DNA of 64,000 bases from Polaribacter filamentus. Lineage in GTDB: Bacteria > Bacteroidota > Bacteroidia > Flavobacteriales > Flavobacteriaceae. Both the position numbers and the translations under genes were made by a program. The notes beneath the pieces were generated by a model. That model had not been told where the DNA came from. It made no database searches and was given only the letters and a program-made list of their open reading frames with translations. Positions 56,331 through 64,000 of this stretch are shown piece by piece (within the stretch, counting starts at the first letter, position 1; each line of letters starts with the position of its first letter). The DNA is taken from NCBI RefSeq assembly GCF_002943715.1, contig NZ_MQUA01000013.1, forward strand, positions 799,001 to 863,000. The letters run 5' to 3'.

Positions 56331-56792
56331 ATGGAACAAAACGCAAATCAATTACAAGAAAAAGAGCCTAATATTTTTAAATGGGCTTTTAAATTTGCAG
56401 CATCAGCTGGTATTGCTGGTATTTTATGTTGTGTTGCTCCTGCGGTATTATTTATGTTTGGATTAATGGGTGGAATTTATGCCATTTCGTTTGCTGATTT
56501 CTTTTATGCTGAAGATGGTTCGGTTGGATTAGGTTCATGGATTTTAAGAGGTGCTGCAGTGCTAATTGGTGCTTATGGTATTTATCTTTTTAGAAAAAAA
56601 CAAAACCAATGTTCTATTAACCCAAAACGTAAACGTAAAAATCTTATTCTAGTTGCTATTATTACTGTAATTTTAGGTGTAGCTATTTTTTTGACGCTCG
56701 AAAAATGGTCATCTTGGTATTTTGATAAACACATTGTTCCTGCACAGCAGGAAGAATATCAACCAATGGATTTAGAAAAGAGTGCAAACTAA
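56331..56792 (+). CDS. small membrane protein with vicinal cysteines (MerT/MerC-like layout)
   Basis: 153 residues, three hydrophobic segments. The first helix ends AGILCCVAPAVLFMFGLMGG; a vicinal C-C followed by P in helix 1 and a G-L-x-G turn is the layout of mercury-transport-type (MerT) and related small membrane proteins. A basic loop (KRKRKN) separates helices 2 and 3. No mer genes are nearby, so metal transport is only a suggestion. It is one of the few intact plus-strand genes in this region and is followed by a glycosyltransferase fragment on the same strand. Confidence 0.65.
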   Translation: MEQNANQLQEKEPNIFKWAFKFAASAGIAGILCCVAPAVLFMFGLMGGIYAISFADFFYAEDGSVGLGSWILRGAAVLIGAYGIYLFRKKQNQCSINPKRKRKNLILVAIITVILGVAIFLTLEKWSSWYFDKHIVPAQQEEYQPMDLEKSAN

Positions 56793-56838
56793 TTACATTT
56801 AAAACTGTTGTACTTTTGCACTGAAATCTAAAAAACCA

Positions 56839-57045
56839 ATGTCCATAATAAACGTTATTATTCCTGCTTTTAATGAAGCCGATTCTGTTGGGTATGTCAT
56901 TGGTGATATTCCGAATATAGTCAACGACATAATTGTAGTAAGCAACAATTCATGATGCTGCCGAAGAAAACGCCAAATAAGCTGTTGCTGCTGTTTTAAA
57001 CGAAGATAAAAAGGGTTTTGGTTATGCCTGTTTAAAAAGACTAAT
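56839..57045 (+). pseudogene. family-2 glycosyltransferase, N-terminal fragment
   Basis: ATG 56839 reads MSIINVIIPAFNEADSVGYV then IGDIPNIVNDIIVVSNNS, the start of a GT-A glycosyltransferase family 2 protein. A frame break follows; the next frame gives DAAEENAK-stop-AVAAVLNEDKKGFGYACLK, clearly the same domain. It ends abruptly at about 57045, where minus-strand coding sequence begins. Probably once co-transcribed with the membrane protein 47 bp upstream. Confidence 0.8.
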
Positions 57046-57544
57046 TCAAATTCTGTTTCGTTAATCCAATTATAAGTCAGTTTAGAAAATGTCTTATCAG
57101 AAAATGAGTCTGTCCAGTTTCCTTTTTCCATTATTACTTTTGTCGCATCTCCAGCAACTTCGAAATAATAAAATTCTCTTTGGTTTTTAAATTCCTTGAG
57201 TTGCTTTTTAGAAATTTCAGATTTTTTTTTTCTGTTATTCTCGTAACTGTTTCTTTTGGCGGTTTTAATCTGTGTCTAATAAATTCGAAATTCCACACAA
57301 TTCCTTTGGAGTCAATAATAAATTTGTTGTCTAACCTTTTTGAGTTTTTGATTGCTCAATTTTTTCCAAGATATGGATAAAGTTGTTTTTCATATAATGA
57401 GTTTATTTTTAGCGTATCATTCTCAATTTTCAAATATTCACACATTACATAAGAAACAGCATCAATTTCTGTCATTGTTTGTGAAAATCCTGTATAAGAA
57501 ATTCCTATTAATAAAATTATCAGTATTTTTTTCATTTCGTTCAA
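57046..57544 (-). pseudogene. secreted protein of unknown function, frameshifted and 3'-truncated
   Basis: From ATG 57544: signal peptide MNEMKKILIILLIGISYTGF, then EIDAVSYVMCEYLKIENDTL and a stop after YPYLGKN. Other frames continue SKRLDNKFIIDSKGIVWNFE, RLKPPKETVTRI, REFYYFEVAGDATKVIMEKG and NWINETEFELVF before being cut by the glycosyltransferase fragment at 57045. At least two lesions. I know this type only as a hypothetical family. Confidence 0.6.
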
Positions 57545-57546
57545 AC

Positions 57547-57600
57547 TATGCCCAAGGTATCTGCATACGGTTTGTTGCGCGTTTCAAGTAACTAATTTTG
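57547..57600 (-). repeat. attC-like repeat, site 8 (left half only)
   Basis: ATGCCCAAGGTATCTGCATA, then CGGTTTGTTGCGCGTTTCAA and GTAACTAATTTT match the left half of the well-preserved sites. The central hairpin and right half are missing; a lipoprotein gene fragment joins directly. Confidence 0.6.
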
Positions 57601-57711
57601 AAAAAAATCATCAAATTCTTGGTAATCACCATTAGAAGGTTTTTGCTTAAAATTACAAGAACAGGCTATTGTGATGATCAGCCAGAAGAATATGAGTTTG
57701 AGAAAATTCAT
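57592..57711 (-). pseudogene. short lipoprotein gene fragment
   Basis: From ATG 57711: MNFLKLIFFWLIITIACSCN, a good lipoprotein signal, then 19 residues ending YQEFDDFFQN and a stop that lies inside the half repeat of site 8. The body of the protein seems lost together with the right half of the repeat. Confidence 0.5.
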
Positions 57712-57848
57712 AAATTGATTAAAGCTTGTGGAAAATTTTATTATTTCGTTTTGTTTAATTATTGGTAGCGTGTTTGTATGATAATCCTTTGGCATAAGGC
57801 AATTAAAAAACTTTACCATGATACGTTATAAGCATCGGTATCAATATT

Positions 57849-58420
57849 TTATTTTTCTACCTCTTGAATGTTAAAATTTGAAGCAGGTAATATCCTTGAG
57901 TCTTCTAAAGAAGCTTTTCTGTGTCCTTTAATTTTTTGATGAGCCTCACTCTCAATAACATTCGCAAAGTCGTCCATCGAGTCATACTCGATTAATAATA
58001 CTGCATCCCATTTTTCATTCTGCGGCCCAATTAAGAAGTTTTGGCTTTCACCATAATATAATATGCTTCCAACTTTCGTTTTTTCAATATTGTTTCGAAC
58101 TTGTTTTAGATAGTATTGATAGGTTTCTTTTCCTGTTTTATCTTTTTGAATATTCGAAACCTCTATTCCCGTATAGTCTGCAGTAGGTTTAAACTTCAGT
58201 GAATTAAGCATTACAATTTTCCCCTGACCTTTGAATTTATCATAGCAATGCTTCCAAGATTCATCCATGGAATAAATATACTTTTGCGTTGTACTTACTT
58301 TTGGTGTGTCCTCTAATAGATTTTTAGTGGTAGAATGTACCTCTTTATTTTCAGAGACACAGAGCTATTCAATAGAATCGCAAAAGTTAAAAGTGAACTA
58401 ATTTTAATTAATTTAAACAT
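57849..58420 (-). pseudogene. DUF1330 protein with signal peptide, one frameshift
   Basis: The main frame (58268-57849, 139 residues) is DUF1330: GKIVMLNSLKFKPTADYTGI and WDAVLLIEYDSMDDFANVIE, a ferredoxin-like fold. Upstream in another frame, ATG 58420 encodes a signal peptide MFKLIKISSLLTFAILLNSS; one extra base near 58360 joins it to ENKEVHSTTKNLLEDTPKVS and the DUF1330 part. The intact product would be exported and about 190 residues long. Without the repair, an internal ATG (58268) could still give a cytoplasmic DUF1330 protein. Confidence 0.75.
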
Positions 58421-58569
58421 GTTATATTTATTTTAATGTTTCCTATTTCTTCTAACTTTTCAGTAAGTTTTTTATCTAATTTTTTGTTTGGCTGCTCAAA
58501 GAAACCTACACTTTCGTTTAAGCATTGATCTCATGAACACAACACCAACTTTAAATTAAGTCCAAAACC

Positions 58570-58778
58570 CTAATAGCATACAACCTTTGTTAGCCATTAT
58601 TTTTATTGGTTAAAGAAAGCCTATAATTTTCTAATTTAAAAGGTTCACTGTAACGTCTAATTACTTTGTCATTTCTGTACATAATGTTTAAAATTATATA
58701 GCCTTTATTCAGGACGGGTCATAATTGTTTACAACGACCTTAATAAAATACGTTTTAATGCCTTTTAACTTTTGTTGG
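58570..58778 (-). repeat. attC-like repeat, site 9 (ends only)
   Basis: The left end ATAGCATACAACC resembles that of site 5 (GGCATACAACTTGG). The right end TTGGTGGTAGT matches 9 of 11 bases of the complement of site 10's left end, as expected for two ends of one cassette. The centre is not recognisable. Confidence 0.45.
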
Positions 58779-58784
58779 TGGTAG

Positions 58785-59792
58785 TTATTTTATTAATTCT
58801 TCAAAAGCGTATTTTTTGAGTATTTCGTGGCCTCCTTCGAATAATGTTAGTTTGAAATTATTCGTTTCCTTACGAAGTATTACTTCTCTTCCTGAAATTT
58901 GTCCAAATTCACCTAGCGGTTTTCTGAATTCAAGGAGTGCTAATTTTTCGGTATCTGAAACATACTTAGTACTATCAGGCACACTGAGATCCCTAAGTAA
59001 TTTATTATAGAAGTTAATGGAATGGGTAATAGGAATAACACCATTCCCAATCATGCCGTCATATATTCCTGTTGATATTTCTAATGTTGAATAATTCAAC
59101 TTATCAATAGGTGTTTTCCAGAATATTGGTGATTTCTGCTTCGCAATTTCCTCATTTAAAACGTCACCTTCAGATTGGGTGCAAGCAAGAATTTGAGCAG
59201 CATATTCAAGTTTGAGGATTTTAGTTTCTTCATGCCATTGTATCAAATCCACCAAAGGAACCCAGGACGAGAATTTTTTAATTTTATGTTTCGATTTCAT
59301 AAACATTGCTAAAGTTGCATATCCGCCTCCACTCATTCCAATTACATAAATTCTTGATGTATCTACGTTTGCATTTTCTATAGCAAAATCTATTGACGCA
59401 TCAATGTCTGATATTACCATTTCACCGCAACAAGCATCTTTCGTATTGTTGGCACCTCTAAAATTTGGATGGATATAGTTGTAGTCCTTTTCAAATGAAA
59501 AATCATTTATTGAATCGTACTGAGTGTAAGTGGCACTCCATGTGTGAAGACTAACTATTAAAGGTTGTGGGTCAAGCGATTTAGTTTTGTAAAAATATGC
59601 GGATTGCAGCGTTTCATCTATGGGAGATTTAATTTCCACAATATTAAATTCATCACTCCATTTCGGAGCTTCTTTGATTTCAATATTTTGTTCTTCTTTG
59701 TTCAGGAAATTCGGTAATATATCAAACTGATTTTCAATAATTACCCCGACACCTAGAGATATTATAATGATTATCAAGGAAGTCTTATTCAT
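58785..59792 (-). CDS. alpha/beta-hydrolase, S9-like peptidase/esterase
   Basis: 335 residues with an N-terminal hydrophobic segment (residues 5-18) that acts as signal or anchor. The hydrolase core has LIVSLHTWSATYTQYD (oxyanion region), YIHPNFRGANN, nucleophile elbow VIGMSGGGYATLAM and a C-terminal EGGHEIL that supplies the His. The pattern fits prolyl-oligopeptidase-like esterases. It is the only gene between hairpin sites 9 and 10. Confidence 0.82.
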   Translation of the reverse strand: MNKTSLIIIIISLGVGVIIENQFDILPNFLNKEEQNIEIKEAPKWSDEFNIVEIKSPIDETLQSAYFYKTKSLDPQPLIVSLHTWSATYTQYDSINDFSFEKDYNYIHPNFRGANNTKDACCGEMVISDIDASIDFAIENANVDTSRIYVIGMSGGGYATLAMFMKSKHKIKKFSSWVPLVDLIQWHEETKILKLEYAAQILACTQSEGDVLNEEIAKQKSPIFWKTPIDKLNYSTLEISTGIYDGMIGNGVIPITHSINFYNKLLRDLSVPDSTKYVSDTEKLALLEFRKPLGEFGQISGREVILRKETNNFKLTLFEGGHEILKKYAFEELIK

Positions 59793-59812
59793 AATTTTAT
59801 TTTATTCGGATT

Positions 59813-59952
59813 ACCGCCAAGGTTTACGTATAATGAAAGTTGCGTGTTTGTTTGCGAGGATTTTCCGAAGGAAAATCAGATGCAAGCAAATACGCAACTA
59901 ACTTTGGTTTAGCTAAAACTAGCAAATTTTTATATACTTTGTTGGCTGTAGT
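59813..59952 (-). repeat. attC-like long-hairpin repeat, site 10 (best preserved)
   Basis: Left end ATTACCGCCAAGG, then arms AGTTGCGT / ACGCAACT, TTTG / CAAA, TTGC / GCAA and the apical GATTTTCC-GAA-GGAAAATC, then TTTAGCTAAAACTAGCAAA and the right end TTGTTGGCTGTA. The whole 130 bp folds into one imperfect hairpin with bulges. The right end is the exact 10-bp inverted complement of the left end of site 11 across the intervening gene. Confidence 0.85.
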
Positions 59953-59964
59953 TTGTATTTCTCC

Positions 59965-60672
59965 TTAATAAGTTCTTTTTCCCGACCAATTTCCGTTTTC
60001 ATTAGACTGACTATCGTTCCAAGTGCCAATCATATTATTACCATTAAGAGTTCCATTTACATTAGTTCCAGTGGAAGTAACTCCAGAAATAGAATTATTA
60101 TTAATTGTACCATCTATTGTAAAATACGCATTATTCGTATTGCTATAAGCAAGAACTGCCATTTTATTTCCTGCTACTATTGCGTTAAAAGTGCCTGCAT
60201 CTGTACTATTACCAATACCAGCATATGAACCTTCAAATAATTCAGTCAAAATGACTGATGTTTCTTTTACAAGAATAATATTCGCATTAGGATGTCCTGC
60301 AATCGTTAAATTAGAGATTTCTGGATTTGTTCCGTTTGATGAAACTGAAAATGTGAAGCTATCATTTCCACTTGTAAAATTAATTACAGTTTGCTGATTT
60401 TCTTGAGTAACTTCACTTGTTGTAAAAATATAAGTTGTTCCATCGATTATCATTGTGGCAGACACCTTACCTTCGTTGTTTACATTTATTACAACAATTC
60501 CACTTGAACCAATAAACACGCCTTTATAAATTCCAAAATTACTATTGTCAAACTGTATAATTGCTTCAGGCGATTCAGTTAATCCACTACTGTTTGTATT
60601 TTCATCATTCGAGCAAGAGAAGATAAATAAACTTAAAAATATTAAAATTCCAAATGATAGTCTTTTTTTCAT
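59965..60672 (-). CDS. lipoprotein of unknown function with Thr/Asn-rich beta repeats
   Basis: 235 residues. Lipobox LFIFSCSN (C20). The body has two similar halves: GIYKGVFIGSSGIVVINVNN with GKVSATMIIDG, and GSYAGIGNSTDAGTFNAIVA with NNSISGVTSTGTNVNGTLNG, ending GTWNDSQSNENGNWSGKR. It looks like a small beta-barrel-type or lipocalin-type lipoprotein. No family name recognised. It is the sole gene of a unit whose two ends carry perfectly complementary 10-bp sequences. Confidence 0.8.
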   Translation of the reverse strand: MKKRLSFGILIFLSLFIFSCSNDENTNSSGLTESPEAIIQFDNSNFGIYKGVFIGSSGIVVINVNNEGKVSATMIIDGTTYIFTTSEVTQENQQTVINFTSGNDSFTFSVSSNGTNPEISNLTIAGHPNANIILVKETSVILTELFEGSYAGIGNSTDAGTFNAIVAGNKMAVLAYSNTNNAYFTIDGTINNNSISGVTSTGTNVNGTLNGNNMIGTWNDSQSNENGNWSGKRTY

Positions 60673-60711
60673 AAATCCTTTTTATTAGTTATTATTGTAA
60701 TTTAAAGGCTG

Positions 60712-60800
60712 AAATTACAGCCAACTGGTTATACGTAAACAAATATATTATTTTTTGGTTAAATATCGCAGATAATAAAATACTTTATTAGCGAACGCCA
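60712..60800 (-). repeat. attC-like repeat, site 11 (left half, next to IS110)
   Basis: ATTACAGCCAACTGGTTATACGTAAAC resembles the left ends of sites 10 and 7. The right half is absent; the IS110-family gene begins 65 bp on. Its TACAGCCAAC is the complement of GTTGGCTGTA at the right end of site 10. Confidence 0.65.
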
Positions 60801-60864
60801 TCTAATCAAACCTGATTATATAAAGTTTATATACGTTGTTTTAAATCCAATAATTATAAATTAA

Positions 60865-61914
60865 ATGAGGATTTTAGCTTTTGTTTTTGCTAAGATTTTT
60901 AAAAGTTATTTAAAAATAAGATTTATTTTTAGTTGTTTTCTCTCATTATTAAAAGCGGATCAGTACGTGCCTGTAATCTCTTTATTTTTTTATAACAAGA
61001 ATACCGCCTTGCAACCAAGCGATTCGAAAGCACCGAAAAAACTAGATTACACCTATTTTAAAAAACTCTTGGATTTTAATAGTCATTGTGTGATGGAAGC
61101 TACGGGTTATTATCATTATCAATTAGCGTATTATTTACAGGAGAATAGCGTTGTATTATCCGTAGAAAATCCATTGTCGTTAAAACGTTTTATTCAGATG
61201 AAACTATCTAAAATAAAGACAGATAAAAGTGACTCTAAACTTATTTGTGAATACACAAAACAAGCAGATTTAAAGCTTTGGCAAGGAAACTCAAAACATC
61301 AATTAGAATGTCTTCAAATGACTAGATTACTCTCTATATATACAAAGCAGAGCACTATGCTTAAGAATAAATTACATGGAGAAGTTGTTTTAGGGCACCC
61401 TAGTAAATTAGTTGTTACTTCCTTAAAAAGGAGTTTAAGACAACTCAAAAAAGAAATAGATACTATAGAAGAAAAGCTTTTGTTGTTGGTAAATGAAGTG
61501 CACAAAGATGTTTTAACACGTTTGAAAAGCATTCCAGGAATAGGAAAGAAAACATCCTTAATGTTAGTGGTTTTAACTGATGGATTCGATCGCTTTAAAA
61601 GTGGCAGTGAGTTATGTAGTTATGCAGGATTAACTCCTATAATTAGGCAAAGTGGATCTAGTGTAAATGGTCGAGCACGAATTAGTAAAATAGGAAATCA
61701 AAAGCTGCGAAATTTATTATTTATGTGCCGCTTTAATGCCTATAAATATAATAAAGGGTGTAAGGCAATTTATGATAGAATAGTCGCAAAAGGTAAGCGT
61801 AAAAAATTAGCTTTAATTGCAGTTTGTAATAAGCTATTAAAACAGGCATTTGCAATAGCAAAATCAGGATTAATATATGATGACACCTATAGAAGTACTT
61901 TAGTGAAAAATTAA
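60865..61914 (+). CDS. IS110-family transposase, N-terminal domain incomplete
   Basis: 349 residues. From about residue 75 it is a normal IS110 transposase: CVMEATGYYHYQLAYYLQEN, SKIKTDKSDSKLICEYTKQA, then the Transposase_20 domain with LKSIPGIGKKTSLMLVVLTD, RFKSGSELCSYAGLTP and the catalytic Ser in IRQSGSSVNGRARISK. The first 60-70 residues are hydrophobic and unlike the family; the first acidic residue (D in the usual G-x-D-x-S-K) is missing, so the gene is probably 5'-truncated. IS110 elements lack clear terminal repeats, so element ends cannot be set. Confidence 0.85.
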   Translation: MRILAFVFAKIFKSYLKIRFIFSCFLSLLKADQYVPVISLFFYNKNTALQPSDSKAPKKLDYTYFKKLLDFNSHCVMEATGYYHYQLAYYLQENSVVLSVENPLSLKRFIQMKLSKIKTDKSDSKLICEYTKQADLKLWQGNSKHQLECLQMTRLLSIYTKQSTMLKNKLHGEVVLGHPSKLVVTSLKRSLRQLKKEIDTIEEKLLLLVNEVHKDVLTRLKSIPGIGKKTSLMLVVLTDGFDRFKSGSELCSYAGLTPIIRQSGSSVNGRARISKIGNQKLRNLLFMCRFNAYKYNKGCKAIYDRIVAKGKRKKLALIAVCNKLLKQAFAIAKSGLIYDDTYRSTLVKN

Positions 61915-61967
61915 TGAGATTTTACTTGTTTTTTACCACAGTACTTGCTGGGCGCTGTGTTTTTTAT

Positions 61968-62822
61968 TTACAATTTTTCTTTAATTGCTTTTCTCCAAAA
62001 ATAGATCCCAAAAACACAAGTCACAATTGCAAACATAATTCCGTTTTCGCCAAGCCAATGTGCTGATCCTTCATTTTTAATTATTAATTCAGGTAATATT
62101 TTTTGAATATACACATTGCTTACTGAGTGAAAAATTACTGCTGGCCATAGACTTTTAGATTTAAAAGTGTAGTAAGTCATAATAAATGACATCGACACAA
62201 TAACAACATAAAATGTAGTCAATTCCAAGATTACATTTTCGCCATAATATACAATTAATGGCCAATGCCAGGACGCCCAAATTATTCCACTAAAAACCGA
62301 TACACCAGTATAAGAAAGAACCTTTTTTAATTCATAGATAAGGAAACCTCTCCATCCAATTTCTTCTCCTAAAGTCGTTGCTGATGCTCTTATCACTTCA
62401 ACCGTTCCTAATAATATTACAGCTATAATTATTGAAGATGTTGTATTTAGAGTTCCTATTCCAACTAATCCAAGTTCTTTAGCCCAATCAGAAATCACTT
62501 TTTTATTAGCGAAACCTCCAAATCCGAAAATCCAGATTAATATATAAGTTATTAAGCCATATATAGCTGGAATGAAATAAGACAATTGAATATATTTCCA
62601 ATTTCCCCAATTCCAATTTAGAGAAGAAATAGAGCGTCCTTTTATTTTTAATGTTATTATTGTGGCTATTGCCGGACACCACATTAAACCTCCAATATAT
62701 ATTCGTGAAGGATATAAATTAACTATGGCATAATAGAATAGAGAACTAATAACTGTAACTACTGCTAGGAAAATAAAGATTGTATTCCAAGTTTTTTTTC
62801 GTTCCGTTAAACGTTCTTGCAT
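61968..62822 (-). CDS. CPBP-family intramembrane glutamic endopeptidase
   Basis: 284 residues with about eight transmembrane helices. The CPBP (CAAX protease and bacteriocin-processing) motifs are all present: GEEIGWRGFLIYEL (E-E-x-x-x-R), then FSGIIWASWHWPL (motif 2 His) and VIFHSVSN (motif 3 H and N). These proteases process prenylated or small peptides and are often found with bacteriocin immunity; no bacteriocin gene is visible here. One-gene unit left of hairpin site 12. Confidence 0.9.
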   Translation of the reverse strand: MQERLTERKKTWNTIFIFLAVVTVISSLFYYAIVNLYPSRIYIGGLMWCPAIATIITLKIKGRSISSLNWNWGNWKYIQLSYFIPAIYGLITYILIWIFGFGGFANKKVISDWAKELGLVGIGTLNTTSSIIIAVILLGTVEVIRASATTLGEEIGWRGFLIYELKKVLSYTGVSVFSGIIWASWHWPLIVYYGENVILELTTFYVVIVSMSFIMTYYTFKSKSLWPAVIFHSVSNVYIQKILPELIIKNEGSAHWLGENGIMFAIVTCVFGIYFWRKAIKEKL

Positions 62823-62877
62823 TTGGGTTTTCTGATTGGTTTGTTAATGGAAGACGAAGAGTTAGTAGTTCTGTTAC

Positions 62878-63018
62878 ATTCCGCCTAACGGTTTTGTGTA
62901 TTGAATGTTGTATTTTTGTAAACGAGGAATTTCCAAAGGAAATTCAGTAGTTTGCAAAAATGCAATAACTTTTAGTTTTGCTAAATATAACAATATTTAA
63001 TACACGGTGTTGTAGCAC
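62878..63018 (-). repeat. attC-like long-hairpin repeat, site 12 (well preserved)
   Basis: Left end CCGCCTAACGG (contains GCCTAAC, a match to the attC R' consensus RYYYAAC), outer stem TGTGTATT / AATACAC, inner stem GTATTTTTGTAAAC / GTTTGCAAAAATGC, apical GGAATTTCC-AAA-GGAAATTC and right end GTGTTGTAGCAC. The right end is the exact complement of the left end of site 13. Confidence 0.85.
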
Positions 63019-63022
63019 GTTT

Positions 63023-63475
63023 TTATTTTGTTTCAGTTATTCTTAAGTATTCCTTCTTTCCAAAAGTCATATAATACAAAGGGTAACAAAATAATATAAT
63101 TCCAAAAATCCATAAAAAATCTAAATCAGTATTAAATTCAGTTTTAGCAACAACATAGATTAGTAAAATTACTAACATTATAGGCAAAATCAGAGTTCCG
63201 TATTTGAATCCAGATAATTCTATTGTCTTTGTTTCATTTTCTTTGATTTCAAATTCAATAGTTCGACTCCCACACTAATCAATTTTTGAGTTTAATTTGT
63301 ACTTTCCAGTTTTAACTTCGTATTCAGTAGTTTCGCCATTCGCAACAGTTCCAACCTTTTTGTCTTCAAGATAAACTCCAAAATTCCTCATTAAATTAGT
63401 CCATTCATAAGCTCTTTTTATAATTATATTTGTCAGTTTTGACGTGTTTATTGGTTTTAGTTCGGATTTTTCCTC
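63023..63475 (-). pseudogene. membrane protein of unknown function with an in-frame TAG
   Basis: The minus strand reads KPINTSKLTNIIIKRAYEWT, NFGVYLEDKKVGTVANGETT and KYKLNSKID, then TAG (probably from TGG), then CGSRTIEFEIKENETKTIEL and two hydrophobic segments before TAA at 63023-63025. A PEGA-like first part followed by a C-terminal membrane hairpin. No start codon is clear. It is the sole gene of the unit between sites 12 and 13. Confidence 0.6.
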
Positions 63476-63478
63476 AAA

Positions 63479-63545
63479 TGTGCTACAACGAGCACATATA
63501 TGGAAAGTAGCGCTTGTAAATCACTAAAAATTTATGTGAGTCAAC
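63479..63545 (-). repeat. attC-like repeat, site 13 (left half)
   Basis: TGTGCTACAACGAGCACATATATGG followed by GCGCTTGTAAATCACTAAAA resembles left halves of other sites. GTGCTACAAC is the inverted complement of GTTGTAGCAC at the right end of site 12. The array seems to end here, next to sodC. Confidence 0.6.
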
Positions 63546-63586
63546 AGTTAGTTAATTTATAATTTTTTAACATAAAATAAATAAAA

Positions 63587-63620
63587 ATAGAAAGCCACTA
63601 AAAAATTAGTGGCTTTCTAT
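63587..63620 (-). terminator. intrinsic terminator after sodC
   Basis: Perfect 14-bp stem ATAGAAAGCCACTA / TAGTGGCTTTCTAT with a six-base loop and a T-rich tract on the minus strand, 20 bp beyond the sodC stop. Confidence 0.85.
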
Positions 63621-63640
63621 AACTTATATTTTTAGTAAAA

Positions 63641-64000
63641 TTATTCTACTTCAATTACGCCACAAGCAATTCTTGCACCCGCTGCTCCAGAAGGTTGAGA
63701 TTTAAAATCATCAACTCCTGCATGCACTATAATTCCTTTACCAACAATATTTTTAGTTTCATCATCCCCATTTATAGCCCAAAAGTCGCTTTCTTTTTCA
63801 ATGGTTGCAACTCCATTTTCATCTGCTTCTAAATTTCCAATATCTCCACTATGAAAATCTCCTTCTTTCCATTTTCCATGATCGTGACCTGATGGATTCC
63901 AGTGTCCTCCAGCAGATGTTCCATCATCAGATGAACAATCTCCATTTTCGTGAATATGAATAGCGTTTGTTCCTCCAGGAGTTAATCCTTTTATGGTTGC
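63641..64000 (-). CDS. sodC: superoxide dismutase [Cu-Zn], C-terminal part
   Basis: The frame runs from the window edge to TAA at 63641-63643; about 119 residues are visible and the N-terminus lies beyond position 64000. Copper and zinc ligands are present: AIHIHENGDC (H-x-H), GGHWNPSGHDHGKWKEGDFH (His ligands), SGDIGNLEADENG (Asp region) and GIIVHAGVDDF. The end PSGAAGARIACGVIE has the conserved G-x-R and Cys. It removes superoxide in the periplasm. It forms the right flank of the accessory array. Confidence 0.95.
   Translation of the reverse strand, partial: ATIKGLTPGGTNAIHIHENGDCSSDDGTSAGGHWNPSGHDHGKWKEGDFHSGDIGNLEADENGVATIEKESDFWAINGDDETKNIVGKGIIVHAGVDDFKSQPSGAAGARIACGVIEVE

Noticed and set aside
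56066..56371. 101-codon plus-strand open frame
   Set aside because: Overlaps the start of the better-supported membrane protein gene at 56331 in another frame and shows no conserved features.
63023..63475. Possible reassignment or read-through of TAG, given TAG in place of a likely Trp or Tyr codon in four remnants (26.8, 33.3, 51.3 and 63.3 kb)
   Set aside because: All four are in otherwise decayed or mobile genes, and TAG also serves as a normal terminal stop, so ordinary nonsense mutation is the simpler view.

Overview
This looks like a chromosomal segment from a marine or cold-water member of the Flavobacteriaceae (Bacteroidota). The evidence is very low GC, TAnnTTTG-type promoter elements, a type IX secretion (T9SS) C-terminal sorting domain, DUF6090-type and DUF4402 proteins, an ice-binding (DUF3494) protein and many short lipoproteins. 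No rRNA, tRNA or CRISPR array was seen.

Layout. 0-3 kb: the 3' end of an FtsX-like permease, an IS3 scar, an intact IS982-family element and a frameshifted marC. 3-7 kb: a leftward operon (TetR regulator, NAD(P)-binding protein, nitroreductase, YqhD-type alcohol dehydrogenase, DJ-1/PfpI lipoprotein) with a probable operator and promoter at its head. 7-12 kb: a doubly broken EamA permease, a prolyl oligopeptidase and an MscS channel. 12-15.2 kb: a Crp-like regulator followed by Old Yellow Enzyme, OsmC and a zinc alcohol dehydrogenase. Together with the 3-7 kb operon this gives two separate sets of reductive/electrophile-detoxification genes. 15.4-19.2 kb: two DoxX-like proteins, a ThiE-like protein, a DEAD-like ATPase and a DUF2130 protein.

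19.3-33 kb and 50-63.6 kb are accessory, gene-poor and scrambled. Nearly every gene lies on the minus strand. Single genes or gene pairs are separated by about 100-145 bp imperfect long-hairpin repeats, all in one orientation. Two units bounded by these repeats have ends that are exact 10-bp inverted complements of each other, which is the signature expected of integron gene cassettes with attC-like sites. No integrase is in the window. The cargo includes DUF6090-like membrane proteins, an esterase, an acyltransferase, a metallo-beta-lactamase-fold hydrolase, a CPBP protease, DUF1330 and lipoproteins, plus many truncated or chimeric remnants and insertion sequences (IS982, IS5, IS200/IS605, IS3, IS110).

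33.4-49.4 kb is a coherent minus-strand block. A 1,706-residue hybrid histidine kinase and an AraC-REC response regulator sit directly upstream of a chaperone-usher-like surface-fibre locus (DUF4402 subunits, PapD-like chaperone, large usher-like outer-membrane protein). That is followed by an ice-binding-domain protein, a T9SS-sorted repeat protein and another DUF4402 protein. The usher reading frame is broken several times, mostly at homopolymers. Similar one-base contractions in marC, the EamA gene and a DUF4402 gene raise the possibility of consensus errors. The window ends inside a Cu-Zn superoxide dismutase gene.
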